A DNA stretch of 64,000 bases from JBJSXJ01 sp044235425 (GTDB taxonomy: Bacteria > Planctomycetota > Planctomycetia > Pirellulales > Pirellulaceae), in NCBI GenBank assembly GCA_044235425.1, contig JBIIHW010000023.1, forward strand, positions 1-64,000, read 5' to 3'. Below the pieces are notes generated by a model. It saw only the letters and a list, made by a program, of their open reading frames with translations, did not search any database and was not told the DNA's origin. This document shows positions 35,480-44,383 of this stretch, one piece after another. The first letter of the stretch is position 1; the number at the start of each line of letters is the position of its first letter. Made by a program: the position numbers and the translations under genes.

Positions 35480-38429
35480 TATTTACCCGAGAGCGGGAGA
35501 ACCCGATCGTGCTGGGAAGAGTATGGCAGCAGCGGCTGCCGATTTCGGACTCGGCGCGAGCCTCCACATTCAGAGTGCGCGGGGTTTCTTGATTGAGGGC
35601 GACCTGACGGCAGCCCAAGCTGAACAACTGGCCCGTGAACTGCTCGCCGATACCGTCGTGGAAACGACGATTACGGCGGTGGTCGGTGATCCGCGACTGA
35701 GTTCACCGCCGACTGCGGCAGCCTCCTCTTCAACGCAACTCATCCATGTTCTGCCAAAGCCTGGAGTGATGGATCCAGTCGCTCAGACAGCCCAGCAGGC
35801 GATCACGGATTTTGGTTTCACGGTGACGGCCGTGAGAACGCTCAATAAGTACTGGGTGAGTGGAGTCACTGCCGATCAGATCAAGCTGCTGTCGACTCGG
35901 ATTCTCGCCAACGATTCGGTGGAGCAAGTCATTCTTGGACCGCTGCAACTGGAACGGCTCCAAGTGGGCACTCCCTATGCCTTCAAACTGCAGACGGTGC
36001 CGCTCCGATCACTCGATGATGATGGCCTGCAACGACTCAGCAAAACTGGTCAGCTTTATCTGACCCTGGTGGAAATGCAGACGATCCAGCGCTACTTCCA
36101 GCAACTGAAGCGCGATCCGACCGACATTGAACTCGAGACGGTTGCGCAGACATGGAGTGAGCATTGCAGCCACAAGACTCTCGCCGGTCGCATCGCGTAT
36201 CGCGACGAGCGTGGTGAACGACGTTTCGAGAACATGCTGAAGGAGACGATCTTCGCCGCCACTCAGCAGATTCGCCGTGATCTCGGTGAGCAGGATTGGT
36301 GCGTAAGCGTGTTCAAAGACAACGCTGGCATTGTGCGCTTCGACGACCAATACAACGTGGTCTTCAAAGTGGAAACGCACAACCATCCGTCTGCAATCGA
36401 ACCTTATGGAGGTGCCAATACAGGGCTGGGCGGAGTCATTCGTGATCCGCTGGGAACAGGCCTAGGAGCGAAGCCCGTTTGCAACACGGATGTCTTTTGC
36501 TTTGCGCCACCCGACACGCCCGCTGACAAACTTCCACCCGGAGTTCTGCATCCTCGACGCGTGATGAAGGGCGTGGTGTCGGGCGTGCGAGACTATGGCA
36601 ACCGCATGGGAATCCCGACCGTCAACGGCGCGATTTACTTCGACCCGCGCTATCTCGGCAATCCGCTGGTCTACTGCGGCAATGTAGGCTTGATCCCACG
36701 CGATAAATCAACCAAGCAAGTGCAAACTGGTGATTGGATTGTGGCCGTCGGTGGTCGTACCGGGCGCGATGGCATTCACGGTGCCACCTTCAGCTCGGCA
36801 GAACTCACCAGCGAAAGCGAATCGATTTCGGGTGGAGCGGTGCAGATTGGCAACGCGATTACCGAGAAGATGGTGGTCGATGTGCTGCTGGCCGCTCGCG
36901 ACCGCAATCTCTTCCATGCGGTTACCGATTGCGGTGCCGGCGGCTTTTCCAGTGCCGTAGGTGAGATGGGGGAGGAGATCGGTGCAGTGGTTTGGCTGGA
37001 CAAAGCTCCGCTCAAGTATGACGGGCTTTCCTATACGGAAATCTGGATTTCGGAAGCTCAAGAGCGCATGGTGCTCGCCGTTTCTCCCGAGCAGTGGAAC
37101 GAATTTCATTCGCTCTGCAAATCCGAAGGAGTGGAAGCGACGATCATTGGCCAGTTCGTGCCGACCGGTCGCTTGCAACTGAAGTATCACGATCATGTCG
37201 TGGGCGATTTGAGCATGGAGTTTCTGCATGAGGGCCGGCCACCCATCGTGCGCGACGCAGTGTATGCTCCGCAGCCCACAATGCCGCTGCGCAGCTGCAC
37301 GACGAAACAAGCGGGCTTCGGTATCCGAGCGGCTGGCGAAGTGCTGCGTGAAATCTTGAGTTCGCTGAATGTGGCCAGCAAGGAATGGGTAATTCGGCAA
37401 TATGATCATGAGGTGCAAGGGGGCAGTGTCGTGAAGCCACTGGTGGGAGTGGCGAATGACGGCCCCAGCGACGCGGCCGTCGTCCGACCCGTGCTTGGTT
37501 CCCGCCGTGGACTAGTGATCTCCTGCGGCATGAATCCTCGTTTCGGCGATCTCGATCCCTATCACATGGCGGCGAGTGCCATCGATGAGGCGATTCGGAA
37601 TAATGTGGCTGTGGGCGCTGACCCGTCGCGAATCGCGATTCTCGATAACTTCTGCTGGGGCTACACCGATCGCCCCGAAACACTCGGCTCCCTCGTTCGC
37701 GCCGCGCTGGCTTGCTATGACCTCGCCGTCGCTCTGGGTACTCCGTTCATCAGCGGTAAAGATAGTTTGAATAATGAATTCAGCTATCTGGTTGATGGGC
37801 AAAAGCAGACGATTGCCATTCCCTCGTCGCTGCTCATCAGCGCTCTGGGCCAAGTCGATGATGTTCGTCAATGCATCACGATGGATTTGAAAGCGGCAGG
37901 CAATCGACTTTATCAAGTCGGTGTGACGCATGCGGAACTCGGTGGCTCCCACTACGCACTCGTCGAAGGATTGGAGGGAGGTGCGGCGCCCCAAGTGCAT
38001 GCCGCGACTGCGCGACAGATCTTCTCTCATCTGCACGCCGCCATTCAAGCCGGAACCGTTCGCTCCTGCCACGACTTGAGCGAAGGTGGACTAGCGGTGG
38101 CAGTCGCCGAAATGGCCTTCGCGGGTGGCCTGGGGGCGACAATCAATTTGTCCACTGTGCCCCATGACCTGACCACCACGCAGCCTGATGAACAAGCGAC
38201 GACCTTGCTCTTCTCTGAATCGAACACTCGGTTCCTCTGCGAAGTAGAAGAAAGTCGAGCAGATGAGTTTGAGCGACTGTTGCATGGAGTTCGTTGGGGA
38301 TTGATCGGACGAGTGACTGCGGAGGGAGTGCTGCGAGTGACTCAGACTTCCGCAGCAGGTGAGACGGTTGTCCTGCAGGATGAAGTACCAGCACTCAAGG
38401 AATGCTGGCAGGCACCACTTCGCTGGTAA
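35463..38429 (+). CDS. purL: FGAM synthase, tandem PurS-like domains fused to PurL
   Basis: ATP-dependent enzyme converting FGAR to FGAM in purine synthesis. Residues from about 170 are PurL: LSKTGQLYLTLVEMQTIQRYF, TWSEHCSHKTLAGRI, the KVETHNHPSAIEPYGGANTGLGGVIRD signature, HGATFSSAEL, DCGAGGFSSAVGEMGEE, ISGKDSLNNEF and DLSEGGLAVAVAEMAFAGG. Residues 92-165 resemble PurS (VLPKPGVMDPVAQTAQQAITDFGF). Residues 1-78 look like a second, more diverged PurS-type ferredoxin-like unit (IDIYPRAGEPDRAGKSMAAAAADFG). No glutaminase domain follows; PurQ is encoded next. The N-terminal pair matches the known PurS-dimer-like fold of large PurL, so this is an intermediate architecture. It overlaps tyrA by 17 bases. 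Confidence 0.93.
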   Translation: MLWEIDIYPRAGEPDRAGKSMAAAAADFGLGASLHIQSARGFLIEGDLTAAQAEQLARELLADTVVETTITAVVGDPRLSSPPTAAASSSTQLIHVLPKPGVMDPVAQTAQQAITDFGFTVTAVRTLNKYWVSGVTADQIKLLSTRILANDSVEQVILGPLQLERLQVGTPYAFKLQTVPLRSLDDDGLQRLSKTGQLYLTLVEMQTIQRYFQQLKRDPTDIELETVAQTWSEHCSHKTLAGRIAYRDERGERRFENMLKETIFAATQQIRRDLGEQDWCVSVFKDNAGIVRFDDQYNVVFKVETHNHPSAIEPYGGANTGLGGVIRDPLGTGLGAKPVCNTDVFCFAPPDTPADKLPPGVLHPRRVMKGVVSGVRDYGNRMGIPTVNGAIYFDPRYLGNPLVYCGNVGLIPRDKSTKQVQTGDWIVAVGGRTGRDGIHGATFSSAELTSESESISGGAVQIGNAITEKMVVDVLLAARDRNLFHAVTDCGAGGFSSAVGEMGEEIGAVVWLDKAPLKYDGLSYTEIWISEAQERMVLAVSPEQWNEFHSLCKSEGVEATIIGQFVPTGRLQLKYHDHVVGDLSMEFLHEGRPPIVRDAVYAPQPTMPLRSCTTKQAGFGIRAAGEVLREILSSLNVASKEWVIRQYDHEVQGGSVVKPLVGVANDGPSDAAVVRPVLGSRRGLVISCGMNPRFGDLDPYHMAASAIDEAIRNNVAVGADPSRIAILDNFCWGYTDRPETLGSLVRAALACYDLAVALGTPFISGKDSLNNEFSYLVDGQKQTIAIPSSLLISALGQVDDVRQCITMDLKAAGNRLYQVGVTHAELGGSHYALVEGLEGGAAPQVHAATARQIFSHLHAAIQAGTVRSCHDLSEGGLAVAVAEMAFAGGLGATINLSTVPHDLTTTQPDEQATTLLFSESNTRFLCEVEESRADEFERLLHGVRWGLIGRVTAEGVLRVTQTSAAGETVVLQDEVPALKECWQAPLRW

Positions 38430-38516
38430 CAGCGGACGAGTGCTTGTGGTCACGATTGTATAAACGCCAGATGTTGTTGTTTTGAGTTTCATTCCTTCAG
38501 CCCTTTGTCGGTCAAC

Positions 38517-39299
38517 ATGCCAGCTCCACGTGTCCTGATCTTGCGTGCGCCCGGAACCAATTGCGATGTGGAAACTGCTTACGCCTTTGAACTGGCGGGA
38601 GCGGTCACGGAGCGTATTCATATCAACCAACTGCTTGAGACTCCGGATCTCACCAAGCGCTTTCAAGTGCTTTGCTTGCCAGGTGGTTTCAGTTATGGCG
38701 ACGATGTTGCCGCTGGCCGAATTCTCGCCAATCAGTTTCGACATCACCTGTCAGCAACTCTGCAAGAGTTCAAACAGGCGGGACATTTGATTCTTGGTGT
38801 CTGCAACGGTTTCCAGATCCTTATCAAATCTGGAGTGCTACTGGCAGATGAACCGGCCGGTCCACCCGCTACGTTAACGTGGAGCGAATCGGGGCGCTAC
38901 CAAGATCGCTGGGTGGATGTGGTGGTCGATGGCAGCAAGTGTGTCTTTTTACAGGGCGTCCAAACGATGTACCTGCCGATCGCGCACGCCGAGGGCAAGT
39001 TTGTGACGCGCGATCGTGACACGTTATCGCGACTGTGCACCGCCGGACAACTCGCCTTGCGCTACGGCACCCAGCCAACCCAATCCGTCGACGATTGCTG
39101 GCCATTCCCTGTAAATCCCAATGGTGCCTGGGCGAATGTGGCGGGCGTGTGTGATGAAACAGGTCGAGTGTTTGGGTTGATGCCGCATCCCGAACGACAC
39201 CTCGACCCTACAAATCATCCCCAGTGGACGCGATTGCCACCGCGCGAACATGGCGATGGCCTGAAGCTATTCCAAAACGCGGTCCAGTACTTTGGCTAA
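38517..39299 (+). CDS. purQ: FGAM synthase glutaminase subunit PurQ
   Basis: Class I glutamine amidotransferase that feeds ammonia to PurL. It starts MPAPRVLILRAPGTNCDVET, typical of PurQ. The nucleophile is in LGVCNGFQILIKSG and the His-Glu pair is in LMPHPERH. GGFSYGDDVAAGRILANQF is another PurQ hallmark. The length of 260 residues is longer than the Bacillus-type PurQ (about 225), matching the variant that works with larger PurL proteins. An in-frame TTG 12 bases earlier is not preferred. It follows purL after an 87-base gap that holds no gene. Confidence 0.94.
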   Translation: MPAPRVLILRAPGTNCDVETAYAFELAGAVTERIHINQLLETPDLTKRFQVLCLPGGFSYGDDVAAGRILANQFRHHLSATLQEFKQAGHLILGVCNGFQILIKSGVLLADEPAGPPATLTWSESGRYQDRWVDVVVDGSKCVFLQGVQTMYLPIAHAEGKFVTRDRDTLSRLCTAGQLALRYGTQPTQSVDDCWPFPVNPNGAWANVAGVCDETGRVFGLMPHPERHLDPTNHPQWTRLPPREHGDGLKLFQNAVQYFG

Positions 39300-39326
39300 G
39301 AACGGTTTGATGCGAGCTCGACCAGT

Positions 39327-40421
39327 CTATTGGATGCTCGTATAGTCCACGATCGTTTTAATGCCCTGCGCGGTGCGATGTTCGTAATGCCAAAGCGCAT
39401 CGGCAGGAGTCACGTGAGCGGTGATCAGACTGCGCAGCTGCTGGGCATGAGTGGCTTGCAACTGCTCAAGATGCGCTAGCGCATCGATAAAATCTCGCGG
39501 TGCAGAATTAACAGTCGCCAGATGTAAATGATTTCGCAGGATACCATCCCGCATCAATTGTTCTACGTTGAGTCGCCGTGGTTCAGGGAGTCGAGTGCTG
39601 CCGAGCCAGACCATGACGCCGCGCGAAGCTAATGACCTAGCCGCCTCCACCATCAACTCGTCGCTGCCCGTGCATTCTAAGATCAAGTCGTAGCCGTCGC
39701 GTTCCACATCCACCGCAGACCACGACGAATTCAACGAGTGGTAGGTGGCTCCAAATTGACGTGCGAGATCGGCGCGAAAGGTAGAGGGATCGTCGCGTCC
39801 TACCATCGTCACGGGCCAGCCACGCGAAATCGCGGCGAGCAGTGCAGTGAACGCAATTGGTCCCTGTCCAGTCACCAGAACGCGCGGTGGATCGGCTACC
39901 CAGGTGCTGGGCGTGAGTCGAGCTTGCTGGACGACAAACGCTTCATTAACAGCCTTCTCGGAGACCGCCAGCGGTTCCGCAAGCACCGCAATTTCGCGGA
40001 GTTCCGGTTTTACCTTCAGCAAGTGCTGCGGCTCGTCGAGCCACCATTCAGCAGAAAAACCATCCGCATGAAAAATCCCACGCTCGACAAAACAGCCAAA
40101 CGCCAGCATGTCCACTCGATGCCGCTGGGCGAATTCCGGCAGAGCTCGACGTACCACCGGAACCACTAAATCGCCTGGCTTTACACTGCTGACCTCCGCA
40201 CCAACTCGCTCGACTCGTCCTAAACACTCGTGCCCCAGCACCAAGTGCGGCGCACCTACTGGCACGGCAGGACGCTGTGACAACAGAATCTCGCGATCGG
40301 TTCCACAAACTCCCAGCGTCAAGGTGCGACACAACACCTCGCCCGCCTCCGGTTCCCGGACGTCCGGGATGTCGACGAGCGCCGGTTGGATCGAGCCAGG
40401 ACGAGCAGCGATGGCGAGCAT
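39327..40421 (-). CDS. Glucose-dehydrogenase-like zinc alcohol dehydrogenase (MDR family)
   Basis: Medium-chain dehydrogenase. The catalytic zinc site is GVCGTDREILLSQR with GHECLGRVERVG. VKPGDLVVPVVRR and LAEPLAVSEKAV follow, and the cofactor fold has VLVTGQGPIAFTALLAA. The phrases GVCGTDREI and EPLAVSEKA are those of the glucose 1-dehydrogenase branch rather than ordinary alcohol dehydrogenases. There is no structural-zinc four-cysteine loop that I can see. The length is 364 residues. Sugar oxidation is the family expectation, while the real substrate is unknown. Convergent with purQ; no terminator recognised in the 27-base gap. Confidence 0.85.
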   Translation of the reverse strand: MLAIAARPGSIQPALVDIPDVREPEAGEVLCRTLTLGVCGTDREILLSQRPAVPVGAPHLVLGHECLGRVERVGAEVSSVKPGDLVVPVVRRALPEFAQRHRVDMLAFGCFVERGIFHADGFSAEWWLDEPQHLLKVKPELREIAVLAEPLAVSEKAVNEAFVVQQARLTPSTWVADPPRVLVTGQGPIAFTALLAAISRGWPVTMVGRDDPSTFRADLARQFGATYHSLNSSWSAVDVERDGYDLILECTGSDELMVEAARSLASRGVMVWLGSTRLPEPRRLNVEQLMRDGILRNHLHLATVNSAPRDFIDALAHLEQLQATHAQQLRSLITAHVTPADALWHYEHRTAQGIKTIVDYTSIQ

Positions 40422-40458
40422 ACGAGTTCTGCGGAAGGTGTGACAGCAGCGCGGGTGA

Positions 40459-41181
40459 CTATGCTTCGGGAGTGAAGCCCATGATCAAATCAAAGCGCGC
40501 CGCCAACTCACCAATTTTCGAATTGGGAAGAGGATCAAAAGCGATGGTAATGTTGTTGCGCGCCTTTTCGTCACGCACCGACTTCCATATTCCATCCCTC
40601 TCGTTCGCCGGCTCACCCTTGATGTAACACTGCGTCGTGAACTTCTTCTGTCCCTTGGCCTTTACCGCAAAATGGATGTGCGGAGTGCGACCAGGATACG
40701 GCACCGGCTTGATCGTGCGGAAATAATACTCACCCGTCGAACCAGTCAGAAATCGACCGAAGCCTTGGAAATTGCCGTCCCGTTTTTCAATGTTCCCCGA
40801 CTTCGTGTGCTGATAGGCACCCTGAGAATCGCATTGCCAGATTTCGACCAGCGCGTTGCGCAGCGGATTGCCGCGGGCGTCCAGCACTCGGCCCGATAAA
40901 TGGGTAATCTTTCCCACTCCTGGTGTGATCGAATCGTTCACAATGATCAGATCGTTGTCGGTATCGAGTGGAAGTTTGTCGGGATAGAACGGACCTTCGG
41001 TTTGAGCCGGAGTTCGCGTCAATTCCTCGGCAAACAAACCTGGCACCGTGAAGAGTGACGGTGTGAGGCTGGCATAACACGCAGCAGAAAGGGCCGTTGT
41101 CTGGATAAACTTTCTGCGCCCGAGATAGAGCTTGGCGGTGGAAGCTACGGAAGTGATAAGTTCGCGATCGACCGAGTGCAT
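40459..41181 (-). CDS. Intradiol ring-cleavage dioxygenase-like protein, Tat-exported
   Basis: Non-heme Fe(III) dioxygenase fold. A twin-arginine-type signal GRRKFIQTTALSAACYASL lies at residues 21-39. The catalytic domain starts TEGPFYPDKLPLDTDNDL, and the iron ligands are all present: Tyr in SQGAYQHT, Tyr in TGEYYFRTIKPVPYPGR, and HxH in PHIHFAVKA. An exported enzyme is unlike cytoplasmic catechol dioxygenases; secreted members are known in planctomycetes and fungi. The substrate is unknown. Its neighbour is the glucose-dehydrogenase-like gene, 37 bases downstream. Confidence 0.88.
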   Translation of the reverse strand: MHSVDRELITSVASTAKLYLGRRKFIQTTALSAACYASLTPSLFTVPGLFAEELTRTPAQTEGPFYPDKLPLDTDNDLIIVNDSITPGVGKITHLSGRVLDARGNPLRNALVEIWQCDSQGAYQHTKSGNIEKRDGNFQGFGRFLTGSTGEYYFRTIKPVPYPGRTPHIHFAVKAKGQKKFTTQCYIKGEPANERDGIWKSVRDEKARNNITIAFDPLPNSKIGELAARFDLIMGFTPEA

Positions 41182-41331
41182 GATGATCTCCCAAATGGCG
41201 GTTGACGACCTGGGGATGATACCGCACGGAGAGGCGTGCGCCGAGAATCAAATTGGATTGGCATTGAGCGATTCGTAATTTTTTTGTATTAGCCCCGTCC
41301 TCATCTCATCGCTCTTCGCAGGAACTGGCTT

Positions 41332-42987
41332 ATGCCGAATCCCTTCGCCAATGCGCTCACGACATTGCCTACCTGGCTCGCCTCTTTCCGCCGGTCAGCG
41401 CGAGTTTCCAGGTCGGCGCAGGCTTCCAGGTCGGCGCGAGTTTCCCGAGCATCCTGGCGGGCGTCCATCCTGCTGAATTCGTTACTCTTCACAGGACCAC
41501 TGTGGGGTATGGAGGAGCCGGTCGCCGAGCGGGTGAGGGTGGTGAATCAGGAAACCTTACTCTTCAGTGCTCCAGACGACGACGCCTATGCCACCGACCT
41601 GTTACCCCAAGGTGCTCAGCTCGAGATTCTCGAACGGACCGCCGCAGGCTGGTTGGCCGTACGCCCCGCCGCTGGCAGCTTCTCATGGATTCCAGCCAGC
41701 AAAATACGGCTGCGCGCCAACGGTCACACGGCGGAAGTCATCACGGACGATGCCGTGGCTTGGATTGGCAGTCGCGTCGAGACGGTGAGTCGGCATGAGC
41801 CTGGCATTCGGCTACGGCGCTCGGAAGTCGTAAAAATCCTGGGAAATCGGGAACTTCACGACGACCGCACGGGCGAATCCTCCCAGTGGATTCAGATTCA
41901 GCCGCCAGCAGGTGAAATGCGGTGGTTACGAGCGTCCGAGGTCGCGACGAATCCTGGCGCGACAACACCCGTACAACCTGTTGGATTCATCTCCGATCGC
42001 TCGGCACGCAGCGATCAGTGGGTCGCCAAAAATTCAGGGTCCAGTCGCACCAACAACTCCCCTCCCAGCGTCTCTCCAAGCTCCACGGCCAGCGGCAGTG
42101 ACAGTGGTGGTGGTGGTAGTGGTAGTGGCGGCTTCAGTGGTAGTCGCAGTGGGAATCGAGCGTTCCCGTTTCCGGCGCTGCCTGGTTCTCCCAGCTCGCC
42201 CAGTACACTCAATGTACCCAGTTCATCCGCTGCTTCTCCTTCCACCAACATCCTGCTCACTCCGGAGCAATTTCTGCGCGAATATGAGTCCCTGAATCTG
42301 CAGCTCTCGCAGCTCGCCGCTAAACCGGTGGGATCGTGGAATTTCACGATGTTGCGGGAACGCACGATGCGGCTCATCGACGGTGGACCGACCTCAATCG
42401 ATCGTGGCAAGGCCCGCTTACTGCTGGACAAGATTGATGAATTCGCGGGATTGCAGCGGCAGTATCAGATTGCCGAGCGGAATGTGGCGGCACCGCCCCG
42501 AGTGACACCGTCGTCGCTATCATCTTTCAGCGGTAATTCCGGTCTCGCGGCCAACTCCGGGAGGGCACCGAATTCCGATGGCGATGCGGAACGAACTCGT
42601 GCGACCAATCGAACGGGCCCGGAGGCTGAGCAGGCGATTGGCACGGGAGTGGCCTCCGGGGGACGTGACGATCGGTTAGCCAGCGCCGCCCTGGGACGCA
42701 CATCAGCCTCGGCTACCGGCACTCGCGGCACTGGCTATGAGCCGCGTTTTGATGGCTCCGGCTGGTTGCTGCCGGTCCACAGCACCAAACGAGTGGCGCC
42801 CCCCTATGCACTCATGGATGATCAAGGTCAGGTGATTCAGTATGTCACGCCGGCACCGGGAGTGAATCTGCATTTGTACGAGCGGAAGAAGGTGGGGATC
42901 TATGGGCAGAAGGGAACTGCCGCATCGCTGAACGCGCCGATGATTACTGCTCATCGCATCGTCGACCTGGACCGACTGATCCGCTGA
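41332..42987 (+). CDS. SH3-like domain protein, exported, planctomycete type
   Basis: 551 residues. A basic N-terminal segment (RSARVSRSAQASRSARVS, encoded by three tandem 18-bp units at 41393-41446) precedes the hydrophobic stretch ASILLNSLLFTGPLWG, which probably acts as signal or anchor. Residues 65-200 contain two bacterial SH3-like units: VRVVNQETLLFSAPDDDAYATDLLPQGAQLEILER and a second around WIGSRVETVSRHEPGIRLRRSEVVKIL. A Ser/Gly-rich linker (SGSDSGGGGSGSGGFSGS) and a helical segment follow. The C-terminal 60 residues (LLPVHSTKRVAPPYALMDDQGQVIQYVTPAPGVNL) form another compact unit. The function is unknown; SH3-like units often contact peptidoglycan or other wall polymers. Confidence 0.72.
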   Translation: MPNPFANALTTLPTWLASFRRSARVSRSAQASRSARVSRASWRASILLNSLLFTGPLWGMEEPVAERVRVVNQETLLFSAPDDDAYATDLLPQGAQLEILERTAAGWLAVRPAAGSFSWIPASKIRLRANGHTAEVITDDAVAWIGSRVETVSRHEPGIRLRRSEVVKILGNRELHDDRTGESSQWIQIQPPAGEMRWLRASEVATNPGATTPVQPVGFISDRSARSDQWVAKNSGSSRTNNSPPSVSPSSTASGSDSGGGGSGSGGFSGSRSGNRAFPFPALPGSPSSPSTLNVPSSSAASPSTNILLTPEQFLREYESLNLQLSQLAAKPVGSWNFTMLRERTMRLIDGGPTSIDRGKARLLLDKIDEFAGLQRQYQIAERNVAAPPRVTPSSLSSFSGNSGLAANSGRAPNSDGDAERTRATNRTGPEAEQAIGTGVASGGRDDRLASAALGRTSASATGTRGTGYEPRFDGSGWLLPVHSTKRVAPPYALMDDQGQVIQYVTPAPGVNLHLYERKKVGIYGQKGTAASLNAPMITAHRIVDLDRLIR

Positions 42988-43097
42988 TTCCAGGACAGAA
43001 ACTGTGAACCGCCACGGCCTCGATGGCCGAATAAACCCTAGGACCGGCAAAGTTTGCCAAATGTCTGACCAGGGTTTTGAAAGCGGCGAGGCACAGA

Positions 43098-44273
43098 ATG
43101 CAATCTGGCAAGCGCAATCGCGCGACATCTCGTTCCGTCACTAGTGCGGAACCGTTCGCTCGACAGTTTTCTAGTTTTGCCCCACCACCGCATTTCCACT
43201 CACTCTCGGATCCCGTCGTCACCTCGACTTCGCCCCGCTGGCAGTCGCATTCGAACGGCCAGCTCTGGGACTCGAAACCTGCTGCGGACGATCCGATCCT
43301 ATCGCGTCGTGTGGTCCTCCGGTCCGGGTTAGCGGCGCTGATGAGTCTTGGGGTGCTGAGCAAGACGAGTCGAGGTAACGAATCATCATCAATCTCTGCG
43401 AACAACGTGGACGCTGCGGCTGCATCGGCACCAGCAGGTTCCTCCACCACCAATGCGGCTGCTCCAGATCCACGCGACATTGCGAAACAAATCATTCCCT
43501 TTGAACGACTCACCGGCCAAACGCAGGAGCGTTTGTGGAGCGTGATAAATCGCACGTCGATGTATCGTCGTTTGCCCGAGCAGGCGATTGTCTGTGATCC
43601 GGATCTGTATCTGTTCTTCTTGCGCAATCCCGAAGTCGTGGTCAACATGTGGCAGCTTCTGGGAGTCACCTCGATGCAGCTCAAGCGCATGGGGAACTTT
43701 GTCTTTGATGCCAAGGACAATGCGGGCACACAAGCTCGTCTTGAACTCGTCTATGGCACGTCCGATACGCATATTTTTCTGGCGGACGGCGCGTATGAAG
43801 GGCAACTGCTGAAGCGTCGCACGCCTGGCCGCTGCGTCATTGTTCTGAAGACAGATTACGGCCGCGAACCGGCTCCACAAGCTAAGATCACCAGTCAGCT
43901 GGACGCGTTCATGCAAGTGGACCCGACGGGTGCTGACCTTGTTGTGCGCACGTTGCAACCGGTGATCGGGCGCACTGCCGACCATAATTTTCGCGAGACC
44001 TTGTCGTTTGTCAGTCGAGTGTCGCAGGCGCTGGAGCGCAGTTCACTCGGTGTTCCACACTTGGCCTCCAAACTCACCGCACTCGATCCACCCGTGCGCG
44101 ACAAGTTCGTGCAGGTCGCCACCAATGTTCATCATCGAGCGATTCTGCGCACTCCCGAGGGGCACTCGGAACTTCCCTTGACCTCGGATGTTCAGCAGCA
44201 GCCGATTGCACCGGTTCAAGCGCTGCAACCAGGCACCAGCCGTCCGGTGATCCCCGTGCGGCGCGCTGGATAG
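43098..44273 (+). CDS. Unknown exported protein, twin-arginine-like signal
   Basis: I do not recognise a family. The ATG was chosen because GAGG lies six bases upstream; a TTG 21 bases earlier is the alternative. After about 70 polar residues comes LSRRVVLRSGLAALMSLGVL, a twin-arginine-type signal in an unusually internal position. A low-complexity Ala/Ser/Asn stretch follows. The domain from about residue 130 to 320 is well ordered in composition (RLTGQTQERLWSVINRTSMYRRLPEQAIVCDPDLYLFFLRNPEVVVNMW). The pattern looks like an envelope protein conserved across planctomycetes, but I cannot name it. The upstream neighbour is the SH3-like protein, 110 bases away. Confidence 0.65.
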   Translation: MQSGKRNRATSRSVTSAEPFARQFSSFAPPPHFHSLSDPVVTSTSPRWQSHSNGQLWDSKPAADDPILSRRVVLRSGLAALMSLGVLSKTSRGNESSSISANNVDAAAASAPAGSSTTNAAAPDPRDIAKQIIPFERLTGQTQERLWSVINRTSMYRRLPEQAIVCDPDLYLFFLRNPEVVVNMWQLLGVTSMQLKRMGNFVFDAKDNAGTQARLELVYGTSDTHIFLADGAYEGQLLKRRTPGRCVIVLKTDYGREPAPQAKITSQLDAFMQVDPTGADLVVRTLQPVIGRTADHNFRETLSFVSRVSQALERSSLGVPHLASKLTALDPPVRDKFVQVATNVHHRAILRTPEGHSELPLTSDVQQQPIAPVQALQPGTSRPVIPVRRAG

Positions 44274-44383
44274 CGAGACAGCAACACGCCGGTGCTTGAA
44301 AGCAGTCGCCACGCGCTGCAGGATATGAGCTAGCAACCATCGAGTTCGATGTTGCGGTTCATTCTCTCACCAGCGGATCACCC

